From: Cognatitamlana sp035818475
GTDB taxonomy: Bacteria > Bacteroidota > Bacteroidia > Flavobacteriales > Flavobacteriaceae
Direction of reading: 5' to 3'
DNA: 64,000 bases
Assembly: GCF_035818475.1 (NCBI RefSeq)
Contig: NZ_JAYMGV010000001.1
Coordinates: 434,001-498,000 of the forward strand
In this document: positions 45,445 to 54,836 of the stretch, one piece after another
Layout: each line of letters begins with the position of its first letter
How positions within the stretch are numbered: position 1 is the first letter of the stretch
Notes under the pieces: model-generated
Seen by the model: the letters and a program-made list of their open reading frames with translations, nothing else
Told to the model about the DNA's origin: nothing
The model's database searches: none
Program-made: the position numbers and the translations under genes

Positions 45445-45978
45445 TTAAACATAATAAGGTGCTATCATGATATAAACTATAACTCCAGTAACTGCAACAT
45501 AAAGCCAAAGCGGAAATGTTACCCTGGCTATTTTTTTATGCCTTTCAATATTATTGGTTATGGCTCTAACGTAAGTTATTAGAACAAATGGAATCACTGC
45601 TATTGACATTAAAATATGAGTCAATAAGATAAAGTAATAGAAGTATTTTACCAGGCCTTCGCCTCCAAACTTTGTAGAGTCGCTAGTCATATGATAAGCT
45701 ACATACATCACCAAAAATAATACTGATAATACAATGGCGAACTTCATTAATCGCTCATGCAGTTTTATCTTTTTATTCTGAATAGCAATAAAAGCTAAAA
45801 CCAACACCAATGCTGTTAATGCATTGATAGACGCATAAACAGGTGGTAAAAAAACGGGTAACTTTACATCAATCTTCACTCCAAAAAGTGCTGCTACCAC
45901 TAATGGGATTACTACAGACAAAACAACAATTAGTGTATTGTATTTTTTCTCTTTAGATGTCATGTTTTCTTTATCCAT
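45445..45978 (-). CDS. DUF420 family membrane protein
   Basis: 177 residues from the ATG at 45978. Five membrane helices with two helix-embedded histidines (YHMTSD region, LLTHILMSIAVIPF) and a third near ERHKKIAR. DUF420 proteins accompany cytochrome oxidase genes and are thought to help assembly. It is preceded by the SCO gene by 47 bases. Confidence 0.88.
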   Translation of the reverse strand: MDKENMTSKEKKYNTLIVVLSVVIPLVVAALFGVKIDVKLPVFLPPVYASINALTALVLVLAFIAIQNKKIKLHERLMKFAIVLSVLFLVMYVAYHMTSDSTKFGGEGLVKYFYYFILLTHILMSIAVIPFVLITYVRAITNNIERHKKIARVTFPLWLYVAVTGVIVYIMIAPYYV

Positions 45979-46025
45979 AGCTTTCAAATCATATGATTCT
46001 GAAATACATTCAGAATGGCGAAAAA

Positions 46026-46772
46026 TTATTCCTTAAGTAACTTTTTAATATCTTCCTTTAATGCGCTTATCTCTTCTTTGACACCATCTTCATCTGTTTT
46101 TTCTTCTTCTGAGACTATGCCCCTGTAATAAATAATAGGGTTTCCAAAGCTATCCTTTCTAGAACGTAAAAAGCCATTTTTATCTATTAAGGCAAAATTA
46201 CCGGAATGCTCAAAACCTCCTGCCACATCTTCCTCTTCTGCAGCGTACAAATTAAAGCCTTCATTTGATAATTTATAAATGGTTTCTTTAGCTCCGGTCA
46301 TTAAATGCCAATTGGGGTTTGTTATTCCATATTGTTCGGCATAGGCCTTTAAAACCTGAGGGGTATCATGTTCAGGGTTTATAGTAAAGGAAGCTACTCC
46401 AAAATCCTGAAAATCTTTAAACGTATTTTGAATTTGAACAAGATTTTTACTCATTCTGGGGCAAATAGTAGGACATGTTGTAAAAAAGAACTCTATCACA
46501 TATACTTTACCTTCATAATCTTTATTGGTTATGGTTTTACCCTCTTGGTTAGTAAATGAGAATGCAGGTACTTTTTTAGGCTCACCGCTTATTTCAATAA
46601 AAGCTAAACCTGAATCATTTGATTTTTTTTCATTGGCAAAATCACTTCTGCTTTCATTTCTAATAATGTCTTCATTGGATATTCTATCTACAATTTTTGG
46701 AATAAAAATAATTCCAAAAACCAAAATAATAAAAGCAATACCTATATATGAATAGTTAGTTTTCTTCATCAT
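46026..46772 (-). CDS. SCO family copper chaperone for cytochrome oxidase
   Basis: 248 residues. N-terminal membrane anchor (~8-25), then a thioredoxin fold with copper-binding CPTICP (Cys100, Cys104) and the later His of FEHSGNFALID. It inserts or reduces the CuA site of cytochrome oxidase in the periplasm. Its start overlaps the end of the preceding 240-residue gene by 17 bases. Confidence 0.94.
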   Translation of the reverse strand: MMKKTNYSYIGIAFIILVFGIIFIPKIVDRISNEDIIRNESRSDFANEKKSNDSGLAFIEISGEPKKVPAFSFTNQEGKTITNKDYEGKVYVIEFFFTTCPTICPRMSKNLVQIQNTFKDFQDFGVASFTINPEHDTPQVLKAYAEQYGITNPNWHLMTGAKETIYKLSNEGFNLYAAEEEDVAGGFEHSGNFALIDKNGFLRSRKDSFGNPIIYYRGIVSEEEKTDEDGVKEEISALKEDIKKLLKE

Positions 46773-47478
46773 TATTTTTTAAATCACCAGCTCTTCTGGT
46801 ATCTGAATTAAATTCGCCTTTTCTTTTCTGTCTGTATTCCGTAAATAAAATGCGTAAATCATCACTCATCTTATTCTTTATTTCTGCTACCTCAATACAA
46901 TTATATGAGTTTAACTCATAAACTGATTTATTTTTCTCAAGTTCTCTATCTGTCCTGTCATCAAGTCGCCCTCTCTGATTCAGGTCTTTATCAACTACAA
47001 ATACATAATCAGACGCTAAGTCATGTGCTAAATCAGAATTACTCTTTAAACTAAAATAAACCTGTTGAATATCAGAGGGAGTTCCAAACACAAAATGCCA
47101 AAATCTTAAATCTTCATAGGTACTGATTTCTGACTTTAATTGTTTAACAGCTTCTTCCGTCCCGTTAGGCATAACAACTACCAACTGAAAACGTTTGAAC
47201 CCTTTAAACTTATCATACACTAACTCCTTTAAGTTTAAAGCCACAGTTGTCTTTTGCATAGGTTTTTCTCCTAAAAAGCAAAGTACCGTAATATGTTCTT
47301 TAAGTTGAATTTTTTCTTTAGAATCAGAACTAAACTTATTAATATCCAAAACAGATTCATTCACAATATCCAATGGTGTATAGTGGTGAGTAGCCGGATA
47401 TAAAAACAACAGGAATGTCACAGGGAGGAAGAATAAAATCCCTAAAACCAAATAACGACTTGTTTTTTTATAATTCAT
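46756..47478 (-). CDS. SCO-like membrane-anchored protein without the CxxxC copper motif
   Basis: 240 residues, unnamed. N-terminal helix (~10-28), then a thioredoxin-like layout: ITVLCFLGEKPMQKTT (63-78) lies where SCO has its CxxxC but has neither Cys, and VFVVDKDLNQRGRLDDR resembles the SCO strand before the copper His. It overlaps the true SCO gene by 17 bases, so the two are translated together. It may be a regulatory or structural partner. Confidence 0.7.
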   Translation of the reverse strand: MNYKKTSRYLVLGILFFLPVTFLLFLYPATHHYTPLDIVNESVLDINKFSSDSKEKIQLKEHITVLCFLGEKPMQKTTVALNLKELVYDKFKGFKRFQLVVVMPNGTEEAVKQLKSEISTYEDLRFWHFVFGTPSDIQQVYFSLKSNSDLAHDLASDYVFVVDKDLNQRGRLDDRTDRELEKNKSVYELNSYNCIEVAEIKNKMSDDLRILFTEYRQKRKGEFNSDTRRAGDLKNNDEEN

Positions 47479-47512
47479 TGAAAATAATCTATCTATTCCT
47501 TTAAAAACGCTG

Positions 47513-47520
47513 CAAAAATA
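47513..47520 (-). promoter_or_regulatory. Candidate -7 element for the SCO-like pair
   Basis: Read leftward TATTTTTG, starting exactly at the end of the terminator T-run that follows subunit IV. The ATG is 35 bases downstream. Confidence 0.45.
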
Positions 47521-47548
47521 AAAAAAGGCGGTTTAAAAACCGCCTTTA
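47521..47548 (-). terminator. Terminator after cytochrome oxidase subunit IV
   Basis: GGCGGTTT (47527-47534) and AAACCGCC (47537-47544) with A/T flanks; leftward it ends in a T-run that joins the next promoter. Confidence 0.9.
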
Positions 47549-47573
47549 TATTTCTATTTAACTAATTATTCAG

Positions 47574-47954
47574 TTAAAAATCTCTTTTTATATAACCTTC
47601 ATCATAAACGTTAAAAACATAACCACCTTCTTGTAATAAGATGAATATTAAATATAGTATTAAAAATATTGCTGTCCATACCACAGCACGTCTTAATCCT
47701 TTAGTTTCATCACGCATATGCATAAAATCCCAAGTGATATAATATGCTTTTACAATGGTAAGGATAATAAATATCCAATTAAGCATTTTCATGCCTAAAA
47801 CTTTACCCATTAATGCTTCTGGTTTAAAGATACCTAATGCAACTTCTACTATTGTAACAATAGTTAAAAAGATTAAAACACCCCAGATTTTTTGAGTATT
47901 AGATTTGAATTTTAATAATCCTCTAAATATTTCTAATTTATGTTCGTGTGCCAT
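47574..47954 (-). CDS. Cytochrome c oxidase subunit IV
   Basis: 126 residues, three membrane helices, the prokaryotic COX4 layout (KIWGVLIFLTIVTIVEVALG; VKAYYITWDFMHMRDE). It is part of the terminal oxidase in the inner membrane, 19 bases behind the larger subunit III gene. Confidence 0.92.
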   Translation of the reverse strand: MAHEHKLEIFRGLLKFKSNTQKIWGVLIFLTIVTIVEVALGIFKPEALMGKVLGMKMLNWIFIILTIVKAYYITWDFMHMRDETKGLRRAVVWTAIFLILYLIFILLQEGGYVFNVYDEGYIKRDF

Positions 47955-47973
47955 TTTTAAAATCTATTATAAA

Positions 47974-48957
47974 TTAAACCAAGTAGAAGAATGTAAATAC
48001 AAATACCCAAACTAAATCTACAAAGTGCCAATATAACCCCACTTTTTCAACCATTTCATAGTTTTTACGTCTTTCATAAGTGCCTAATACCACATTAAAG
48101 AAAATGATGATATTGATAACCACACCTGAAAATACGTGGAATCCGTGAAATCCTGTAATAAAGAAAAAGAAATCTGCAAATAATGGCGAACCGTATTCAT
48201 TCACTTGAAGATTTGCACCTTCAACTACTAATTTACCATTATCTTTTATTTGTTTTATTGACTCTGCTCTAGACAAAACCGTTTTTTCTCCAGTTTCGGT
48301 TAGTGTTTGTGTTCTTACTAAAACATTTTCATTAGCCTCTAAACCATGAAGAACTTCTTCAACAGTATATGATGGCAACGAACCTTCTGAAACAAACCAC
48401 AGACCACTTTTACGTTCATGCTGTGTTCTGTCTGCATGGGCATCGACTACAGCAAAATCTCTAAGTGCCACACGGTGCCCTTCGGTATCTACAAATTGTA
48501 AAATATTCCCGCCTTTTGTCTGTATCGCACCATAATCTCCTTTAATAAATGTGTTCCATTCCCAAGCTTGAGATCCTACAAATATTAAACCACCTATGAT
48601 GGTCAAAAACATATAAAGTGTTACTTTACCTTTATTTAAATGATGTCCGGCATCAACTGCCAATACCATAGTTACAGATGACATAATAAGAACAAAGGTC
48701 ATAAACGCCACATAATACATTGGAGCATCTACACCATGTAAAAAAGGAAAGTGAGTAAACACCTCATCTGCAATAGGCCATGAATCTATAAACTTAAATC
48801 TCGAAAATCCGTAGGCTGCTAAAAACCCTGAAAATGTTAATGCATCCGATACGATGAAAAACCACATCATCATTTTACCATAGCTTGCTTTTAGAGGTTG
48901 ATTACCTCCACCCCAAGTTTTGGCTTCTGATTCAGCATTTACAACTGTAGTACTCAT
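47974..48957 (-). CDS. Cytochrome c oxidase subunit III with a ~118-residue loop insertion
   Basis: 327 residues against ~200-260 for the family. Conserved parts: MMMWFFIVSDALTFSGFLAAY, SQAWEW (129-134), FHGFHVFSG and YWHFVDLVWVFVF. Residues ~140-257 are a soluble, charged insert between two helices. It binds alongside subunit I of the heme-copper oxidase. The next gene upstream encodes a second, shorter subunit III. Confidence 0.92.
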   Translation of the reverse strand: MSTTVVNAESEAKTWGGGNQPLKASYGKMMMWFFIVSDALTFSGFLAAYGFSRFKFIDSWPIADEVFTHFPFLHGVDAPMYYVAFMTFVLIMSSVTMVLAVDAGHHLNKGKVTLYMFLTIIGGLIFVGSQAWEWNTFIKGDYGAIQTKGGNILQFVDTEGHRVALRDFAVVDAHADRTQHERKSGLWFVSEGSLPSYTVEEVLHGLEANENVLVRTQTLTETGEKTVLSRAESIKQIKDNGKLVVEGANLQVNEYGSPLFADFFFFITGFHGFHVFSGVVINIIIFFNVVLGTYERRKNYEMVEKVGLYWHFVDLVWVFVFTFFYLV

Positions 48958-48985
48958 ATGTAATGGTTGTTATTTAAAAGTTGCA

Positions 48986-49016
48986 CAAAAATAATCATTT
49001 TATTTATCTGACGAAA
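48986..49016 (-). promoter_or_regulatory. Candidate promoter within the oxidase cluster
   Basis: Read leftward: TTTC (49016-49013), 19 bases, TATTTTTG (48993-48986). One mismatch from the TTTG-N19-TAnnTTTG pattern. It would give the large subunit III and subunit IV their own transcript. Confidence 0.5.
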
Positions 49017-49107
49017 TATACATCTGTAAAATTTAAACTATGATAAATATCACTTTTGCCGATTGTTATGCCTCCATGCTTAAAAAAAATTTTAAGAAAA
49101 AACGTAA

Positions 49108-49689
49108 TCATCTTACAAAATATAGAAATAAGAAGAGATACACCCACAGTATATCAATAAAATGCCAAAATGTTGCAGCTAGATCAACACCAAGCATATT
49201 AGTTGCATTATACTTTTGTTTAAAATGATTATAAATTACTACTAAAAGACAAACTAAACCAACAATGACGTGTAGAATATGCACTATAGCAATGAGGTAC
49301 ACATAAGACATTGTTACATTACTTGTTGGTCCGGTAAAGTTATACCCCATATCAATAATCTGTTGAAACCCGGAAAATTGATTAAAAATAAAAAGGATTC
49401 CAAGAATGAGTGTAATACATAGCCACAGAAAAGTAGCTTTTCTATGGTTGTTTTCCAATGCTTTTTTAGCCAAAATAAAAGACACGCTACTTATAACTAC
49501 AATTATAGTGCTTATTAAAAAGGCATTTGGCAATTGAAAGTCTTTTAACCAATCCGGCCTGGAACTGCTTACCACAAAAGCACTTGTCCATCCAGCAAAT
49601 GACATCACAAGTGAAATGATACCAAACCAAAGCATCATCTTTTTTGCTCTGTTATTTTTTTCTTCTCTTGTACCCTGAGTTAAATCCAT
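49108..49689 (-). CDS. Cytochrome c oxidase subunit III (short paralogue)
   Basis: 193 residues, five helices. MMLWFGIISLVMSFAGWTSAFVVS, VHILHVIVGL and ATFWHFIDILWVYLFLFLYF are the family marks. Start three bases after the heme O synthase stop. Two subunit III genes in tandem are usual in Bacteroidota oxidase clusters. Confidence 0.93.
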   Translation of the reverse strand: MDLTQGTREEKNNRAKKMMLWFGIISLVMSFAGWTSAFVVSSSRPDWLKDFQLPNAFLISTIIVVISSVSFILAKKALENNHRKATFLWLCITLILGILFIFNQFSGFQQIIDMGYNFTGPTSNVTMSYVYLIAIVHILHVIVGLVCLLVVIYNHFKQKYNATNMLGVDLAATFWHFIDILWVYLFLFLYFVR

Positions 49690-49692
49690 GAA

Positions 49693-50586
49693 TTATCTAA
49701 TAAATTTATCTATAACGTAAACAATCTGTATCAATGTAATATATGATACGCTGGCTAGCATTAATTGCCTTGCTGCCTTTTCGGTCATTTCCTTAAATAG
49801 CCTGATAGCATAATTTAACATACCTAAGCCTAATATAAAAACTATAATGGCAGCCACAATTGATAATTGCAGTTTCCCTGTAAATCCAAATACAGGTATA
49901 ATTGAAACAATCAATGTCCAAATGGTATACATAATAGTTTGAACCGCTGTTCCCCTGTCCTGCTTTCCAGTAGGCAACATAAAGAATCCACCCTTTTTAT
50001 AATCTTCAAATAAAAACCAACCTATAGCCCAAAAATGAGGAAATTGCCAAAAAAACTGTAAAGCAAATAACGTCCCCGGTTCTATTCCAAAATCATTAGT
50101 TGCTGCCACCCAACCTAACATAAATGGTATGGCTCCGGGAATAGCACCAACAAAAACAGCCAGAGGTGTCTTTGTTTTTAATGGTGTATAAACACAGGTA
50201 TATAAAAATATGGAAATAGCCCCAAACATGGCTGTTTGCTTATTAATAGTATATAAAATAATGATCCCCAACAGGGTAAATATAGTAGCTATAATAAACG
50301 CATTATTTACGGTCATTCTACCAGCAGGAATAGGTCTGTTTTTAGTTCTACTCATTAAGGCATCTAAATCTTTTTCAATAATTTGATTAAATGCATTTGA
50401 TGCGCCTACCATAAAATACCCACCAAGAGCTAGCAAAATCAAAACTTTTAGATCAATAGTCTCTACCCCTAATAAATATCCGGCAAGTGATGAAAACACG
50501 ACGCTTAATGACAAACGCATTTTTGTGATTTCTTTAAAATCTGAAATGGCTGAAGGTGCTGTTAATGAAGATTTTGAATTACTCAA
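49693..50586 (-). CDS. ctaB: Heme O synthase (protoheme IX farnesyltransferase)
   Basis: 297 residues, about nine helices. The farnesyl-diphosphate site NAFNQIIEKDLDALMSRT and the second Asp motif are typical. It turns heme b into heme O for the oxidase. The only start that keeps the conserved ITKMRLSLSVVFS segment is a TTG at 50586; an in-frame stop lies 10 codons upstream and no ATG is available. Confidence 0.95.
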   Translation of the reverse strand: MSNSKSSLTAPSAISDFKEITKMRLSLSVVFSSLAGYLLGVETIDLKVLILLALGGYFMVGASNAFNQIIEKDLDALMSRTKNRPIPAGRMTVNNAFIIATIFTLLGIIILYTINKQTAMFGAISIFLYTCVYTPLKTKTPLAVFVGAIPGAIPFMLGWVAATNDFGIEPGTLFALQFFWQFPHFWAIGWFLFEDYKKGGFFMLPTGKQDRGTAVQTIMYTIWTLIVSIIPVFGFTGKLQLSIVAAIIVFILGLGMLNYAIRLFKEMTEKAARQLMLASVSYITLIQIVYVIDKFIR

Positions 50587-50738
50587 TGTTCTATGTCCTT
50601 GAAGTCTTTTCTATTGCGAGTGCAAAGATACTCTATAAAAGCATTTTAGCAATGTTTTAACGCGTATTTTTAAATTAGTCTCCCACACTAAAAAATTGTA
50701 TTTTTAGAAGATATAACATTTTTAAGAACTATAAATTC

Positions 50739-51593
50739 ATGAAAACCATATACACCCTTTTTGCTTTTTTTGGGTTAATTACAAGTAATGCTCAAAACAA
50801 AGACGTTGTAATTACAACACACAAAGTAACTGATCATATTTATATGCTGGAGGGTAGAGGTGGTAATATTGGAGTATCTTCTGGTGAAGATGGCATATTT
50901 ATGATTGACAGCAAATTTGCGCCCTTAACACCAAAAATTTTGGATGCCATAAAAGCCATCAGTAACAAGCCTATTAAATTTTTAGCCAATACCCACCATC
51001 ATGGAGATCATACAGGCGGCAATGAAAATATATCAAAACTGAATACGTCTATTTTGGCTCATGATAATGTTTACAAGCGTATAAAGAATAATAGTAAACA
51101 ATCTGATGACGCTCTGCCTATAATAACGTTTAATGATAAGTTGAGCTTATACATTAATGGCGACCAAGTATTAATTTTTCATACTGAACATGCTCATACC
51201 GACGGAGATGCTTTATTATATTTCACAAATAGTAATGTCTTACATACCGGTGATACTTATTTTAATGGAATGTACCCTTATATTGATCTAAATTCCGGAG
51301 GAAGTGTTAACGGCTATATTGCAGCAGCTAAACAGGCCCTGATTTTAATTGATGACAACACTACAATTATTCCCGGGCATGGTAAATTATCTAATAAAAA
51401 AGAATACGAGTTTTTTTTAGAAATGCTTGAATCTATAAAAGTTTCTGTTTTAAAAAGCATTGAAAATGGTAAAACAGAAGATGAAGTAGCCTCTGATGCT
51501 TCTATTACAAAAACCTATGATGATTTAAACTTTGGTTGCTGCTTTATTTCATCAGAAAAAATTCGCAGAACGTTTTATAAAAGCTTAAAATAA
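50739..51593 (+). CDS. Secreted metallo-beta-lactamase-fold hydrolase
   Basis: 284 residues with a signal peptide ending at SNAQ (~19). Zinc ligands: H86-H-H88-G-D90-H91 (THHHGDHTGG), then HTEHAHTDGD, HTGDTYFNG and PGHG. The ligand set suits the SoxH/glyoxalase-like periplasmic group; a lactamase function cannot be asserted. It stands alone, convergent with the remB-like gene 17 bases away. Confidence 0.88.
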   Translation: MKTIYTLFAFFGLITSNAQNKDVVITTHKVTDHIYMLEGRGGNIGVSSGEDGIFMIDSKFAPLTPKILDAIKAISNKPIKFLANTHHHGDHTGGNENISKLNTSILAHDNVYKRIKNNSKQSDDALPIITFNDKLSLYINGDQVLIFHTEHAHTDGDALLYFTNSNVLHTGDTYFNGMYPYIDLNSGGSVNGYIAAAKQALILIDDNTTIIPGHGKLSNKKEYEFFLEMLESIKVSVLKSIENGKTEDEVASDASITKTYDDLNFGCCFISSEKIRRTFYKSLK

Positions 51594-51609
51594 TGTTCTT
51601 TGTCTTTAG

Positions 51610-53709
51610 TTAAAAATCAAAATACCAGTTAAACAAATCTGTTCTTAAACCAAAGTTTATCCATATGGTATTATTTTTAAACGTAGAGACTGTATTGGCT
51701 TCCGGGTTAAAATCTCTAACAGTAATATCTGTAAACACCTTTAAATTGGAGGACGGATTAATGAGATAGCCGGCCTGTAAATTACCATTAAATATTTTCG
51801 TTTTTATTCCCTGTCCTATCTTAACTCCGGTATCAAAAGGCCTATCATTATAATCTCTATAAATATCAGCACCATAGCTAAAATCATCATTTCCATCATT
51901 AAAATCTAGCCCTCTAACTCCAAAAATAAGTTTTGCATTGGCAAACCAACGCTTATAGTGATATCTGCCAATTACAATGGCTTCACTGAAATTTGCTCCC
52001 CATGGGTGAGCCTTTGATTCATTACTGTGTGCATAATTAAGAACAATAGTATTATGAGAATAGGTATAAGGACGAATTCTATTGTATTCCAATTGAAGCA
52101 TTAAGTTATCTATCTTAAAAGCATTATAGTATTTAATTCCCAGCTGATATCCATATTTATTCTTCCAACTTTTTTCACCAGCTTTTATATCGTTTAAAGA
52201 AAACTCATCCAATATAAACTGACTATACATATTAATATTATCATTCCATTTATATTTAGCAGTAGCTCCTAAAATAGCATTTCCCGCACCCTGCCCGGTT
52301 TGGAATTCTATTGCTCTATAAAAAATGATAGGGTTCAGATAGTTTACATCAAATCCCCTGTTATTAGAATTCTCCCAAATAACAGATTCAAAAAAACCTA
52401 AATTCAATCGTTTTGAAACATTCCAGCTTAAATAATGATTGGCAATATATTTTGTTAAAAACGATTTGTCTTGCTCTGCTTCGGGGCGAACATCCCTTAA
52501 CCACATCCAGGTATTGGTATACTTAATTTTCCAAAACTTAGTATTTATTTTAAAGAACGGGTGCGGACTTGCAACATCACTCAATACTAACGACCGATAC
52601 CCGTCTCCAATAAAGGTCTTCCCATGACCAAACTGAAAGTTAAAATATTTGGACGGTGTATAAGATAAATACGCCTCTGCTACAGGGTAGTCATAAGAAT
52701 CTGTTTTGAATCGTTTTGCAATGCCTCTCCCCGGAATAATTGCCGGGTCCGGGCCAAATGCTTTTAAGCTTTCGGCATACCTGTTTACATAATCTGCAAA
52801 TCGCCCCTGACTTTCAAAAACTGCTGTATAAAAATTAAAATTTTTACCTAAACCTCCTTGCACTACAATACCCCTGGTATTGTTATACGTAGATTTAAAA
52901 TCAGCATCGGTATCTTTTCCTGCCTGAAGATCAAAAACAGGGTCAATAGTAAACCAATAATCTTTTCCCTGCAATTGAACCAAATGTTCATTCCAAAGTT
53001 TTCTACCTGCCCAGGTTGTAGCTTCTTTTTGAAGCTTTTCCTTTTCAGTCTTGAAATTATAATACTGAGCTACTTCTTCATAAAGAAACGGTTTAGAAGC
53101 TGTATGACTATTTGTTCCTAAAAGATTCATGTTCCGGTCAAACCTTGAATAATCATGATGTGTAAAAGGTATATTCAACTGACTATTATAAGCAGGGGTT
53201 TCAAAATTTGTCTTACTACGGGAAACAGAATCAAACTCCCTTTTTGCTTGTTCTTCGAGTTTTGATATTTTGTTGGTTTTAGCTAAATCTTGTGTTACCA
53301 CAGATTGATTAACTAAAGGTATTTTAATAGGGATACTATATTGCTTAAATGTTTTTCTTGTATTATAAGTAGCTGGTTTTATTTTAGGAAACTCTGAAAA
53401 CACTCTTATAGCTTCATCTTTTAATTCTTTATACAGTGCATCAGTATAAATCACTCTAAATTGCCCGGTAGTATCTACTTCAAAGAGCACAACAACCTCT
53501 CCTTTGTAATTTTCATCAAAAACACGCTGTGGAACCTTAAAATTATTATAAATCTGGTCAAACACGTTTTTGTCAAAGCACTTTTGTAATGAATCTATGG
53601 CAACGCCCTCACAATTAGGAAATACAGGAGGTTTTTCAGATAAAAATACGTTTTGGGAATAACTACTATATTGAACTAAAAGTAAAACGAGTACAATGAA
53701 TTGCTTCAT
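51610..53709 (-). CDS. RemB-like gliding protein: TonB-C-like domain plus outer-membrane barrel
   Basis: 699 residues. Signal peptide to ~18. Residues ~28-130 repeat the build of the TonB C-terminal domain in the two genes upstream (PVFPNCEG...KCFDKNVF, then EVVVLFEVDTTGQFRVI, KIKPATYNTR). The rest is a beta-barrel of the capsule-assembly/Wzi type (YWFTIDPVFDLQAGKD, FQFGHGKTFIGDGYRSL). In Flavobacterium johnsoniae remB lies near sprA in the same order, from memory, and affects gliding; the position here supports the name. Confidence 0.72.
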   Translation of the reverse strand: MKQFIVLVLLLVQYSSYSQNVFLSEKPPVFPNCEGVAIDSLQKCFDKNVFDQIYNNFKVPQRVFDENYKGEVVVLFEVDTTGQFRVIYTDALYKELKDEAIRVFSEFPKIKPATYNTRKTFKQYSIPIKIPLVNQSVVTQDLAKTNKISKLEEQAKREFDSVSRSKTNFETPAYNSQLNIPFTHHDYSRFDRNMNLLGTNSHTASKPFLYEEVAQYYNFKTEKEKLQKEATTWAGRKLWNEHLVQLQGKDYWFTIDPVFDLQAGKDTDADFKSTYNNTRGIVVQGGLGKNFNFYTAVFESQGRFADYVNRYAESLKAFGPDPAIIPGRGIAKRFKTDSYDYPVAEAYLSYTPSKYFNFQFGHGKTFIGDGYRSLVLSDVASPHPFFKINTKFWKIKYTNTWMWLRDVRPEAEQDKSFLTKYIANHYLSWNVSKRLNLGFFESVIWENSNNRGFDVNYLNPIIFYRAIEFQTGQGAGNAILGATAKYKWNDNINMYSQFILDEFSLNDIKAGEKSWKNKYGYQLGIKYYNAFKIDNLMLQLEYNRIRPYTYSHNTIVLNYAHSNESKAHPWGANFSEAIVIGRYHYKRWFANAKLIFGVRGLDFNDGNDDFSYGADIYRDYNDRPFDTGVKIGQGIKTKIFNGNLQAGYLINPSSNLKVFTDITVRDFNPEANTVSTFKNNTIWINFGLRTDLFNWYFDF

Positions 53710-53861
53710 GCTGTTTGTTGAGGTTTAATTTTGGTTTGAAAGATACTATTTTTTTTAGAACCTGTATTTATAGTACAATCCAAAACTATGTTATCTGTAA
53801 ATAGTCTTTTGCTGAACAAATTGAAGTATATAAACCTGAGCATATTTAGCAATGTCATATT

Positions 53862-53898
53862 AAAAAAAGCCGCTACCTGCATAGAGATAACGGCTTTT
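53862..53898 (-). terminator. Terminator after the distal tonB gene
   Basis: AAAAGCCGCTA / TAACGGCTTTT stem with one wobble pair, read leftward into a T-run. It isolates the remB-like gene on its own transcript. Confidence 0.85.
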
Positions 53899-53929
53899 AT
53901 AATTTTAAATTATACAGTGTTATGCCAGT

Positions 53930-54721
53930 TTATTCTACCTGAAATATAATTGGTAAATTGTAAATAACACCTACATTTTTATCATGTTGTCTGCCCGGTG
54001 TCATTTCCGGAATATAATTAATTACGCGTTCTGCTTCCTCTCTTAACTTAGGGTGAGGTGCTCTGGTTTTAATTCCGGTTACTTTACCCGTTCTATCTAT
54101 GGTAAACTCCACATCTATTTTTTGCCTCCCTTGTAGCCCATAGCCTGATGCTATATCACTACCATTAAACTTACGTCTAACCAGCTTTGATATTTTCTCT
54201 GACATGCATTTTTTTCTTGCTTCATTCCCTTTAGCTTTTTCACATCCGGGATAAATGGGAGCATCTTGAATGGCTACAAACCTAACATTGACTGACTCTT
54301 CAGGTTTCTCTACCGGTGGCACAAAATCATCTGGGTTTAAAGGCGGGGTATCTATTTGAGGTTCCTCAAATGCCTCTTTAAATAGATTCTCCGGAGTATC
54401 ATTCGGTACTTCTTTATAGCTCTCGGGTTGTTTTCTTTGTTTTTGTTGAACCGGTTCAACTATTTCTGGGACTTTAGTTTTAATAAGAGGAACATCTATT
54501 GGAATAGGCTCGTCTAACGGAGGTAGACCCTCTCCAAACTCCGGAATAGTAGTTTCAAATTTCATTTCCAGCAATCCAAATGTAGCCAGTAAACACACAA
54601 TCAGCCCAATTTGAAAATAAAGGGTTGTGTTTTTTTGTAAATTTGCGTCATGCTTTTGTGATTTTTTCACGATTTGCTCATTTTGCCGAATGAGATCGTG
54701 AGTTTTCTTTTGATTACTCAT
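53930..54721 (-). CDS. Energy transducer TonB (distal paralogue)
   Basis: 263 residues. Cytoplasmic start, one membrane helix (~32-49), a Pro/Glu spacer with TPPLNPDDFVPPVEKP, then the TonB C-terminal domain (~150-263) with YPGCE...KKCMSEK, RQKIDVEFTIDRTGKVTGI and PRH-type end PGRQHDKNVGVIYNLPI. It couples the proton gradient to outer-membrane receptors. It sits between two terminators, so is transcribed alone or by read-through. Confidence 0.93.
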   Translation of the reverse strand: MSNQKKTHDLIRQNEQIVKKSQKHDANLQKNTTLYFQIGLIVCLLATFGLLEMKFETTIPEFGEGLPPLDEPIPIDVPLIKTKVPEIVEPVQQKQRKQPESYKEVPNDTPENLFKEAFEEPQIDTPPLNPDDFVPPVEKPEESVNVRFVAIQDAPIYPGCEKAKGNEARKKCMSEKISKLVRRKFNGSDIASGYGLQGRQKIDVEFTIDRTGKVTGIKTRAPHPKLREEAERVINYIPEMTPGRQHDKNVGVIYNLPIIFQVE

Positions 54722-54774
54722 AATAATTATAGTTTTGATGTTAATATTATGATAAAATCACAAGAAGCATACCA

Positions 54775-54812
54775 AAAAAGAAATCCCGTTACAGTTATGT
54801 AACGGGATTTTA
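54775..54812 (-). terminator. Terminator between the two tonB genes
   Basis: Perfect stem AAATCCCGTTAC (54781-54792) / GTAACGGGATTT (54799-54810), six-base loop, T-run leftward. Confidence 0.92.
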
Positions 54813-54836
54813 TTTTTAAAGACTTAAGTCTGAAAT

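Noticed and set aside
51610..53709. An ordinary TonB gene because of the N-terminal domain
   Set aside because: The protein has a cleavable signal and a long barrel part, and lacks the cytoplasmic start and membrane anchor of TonB.
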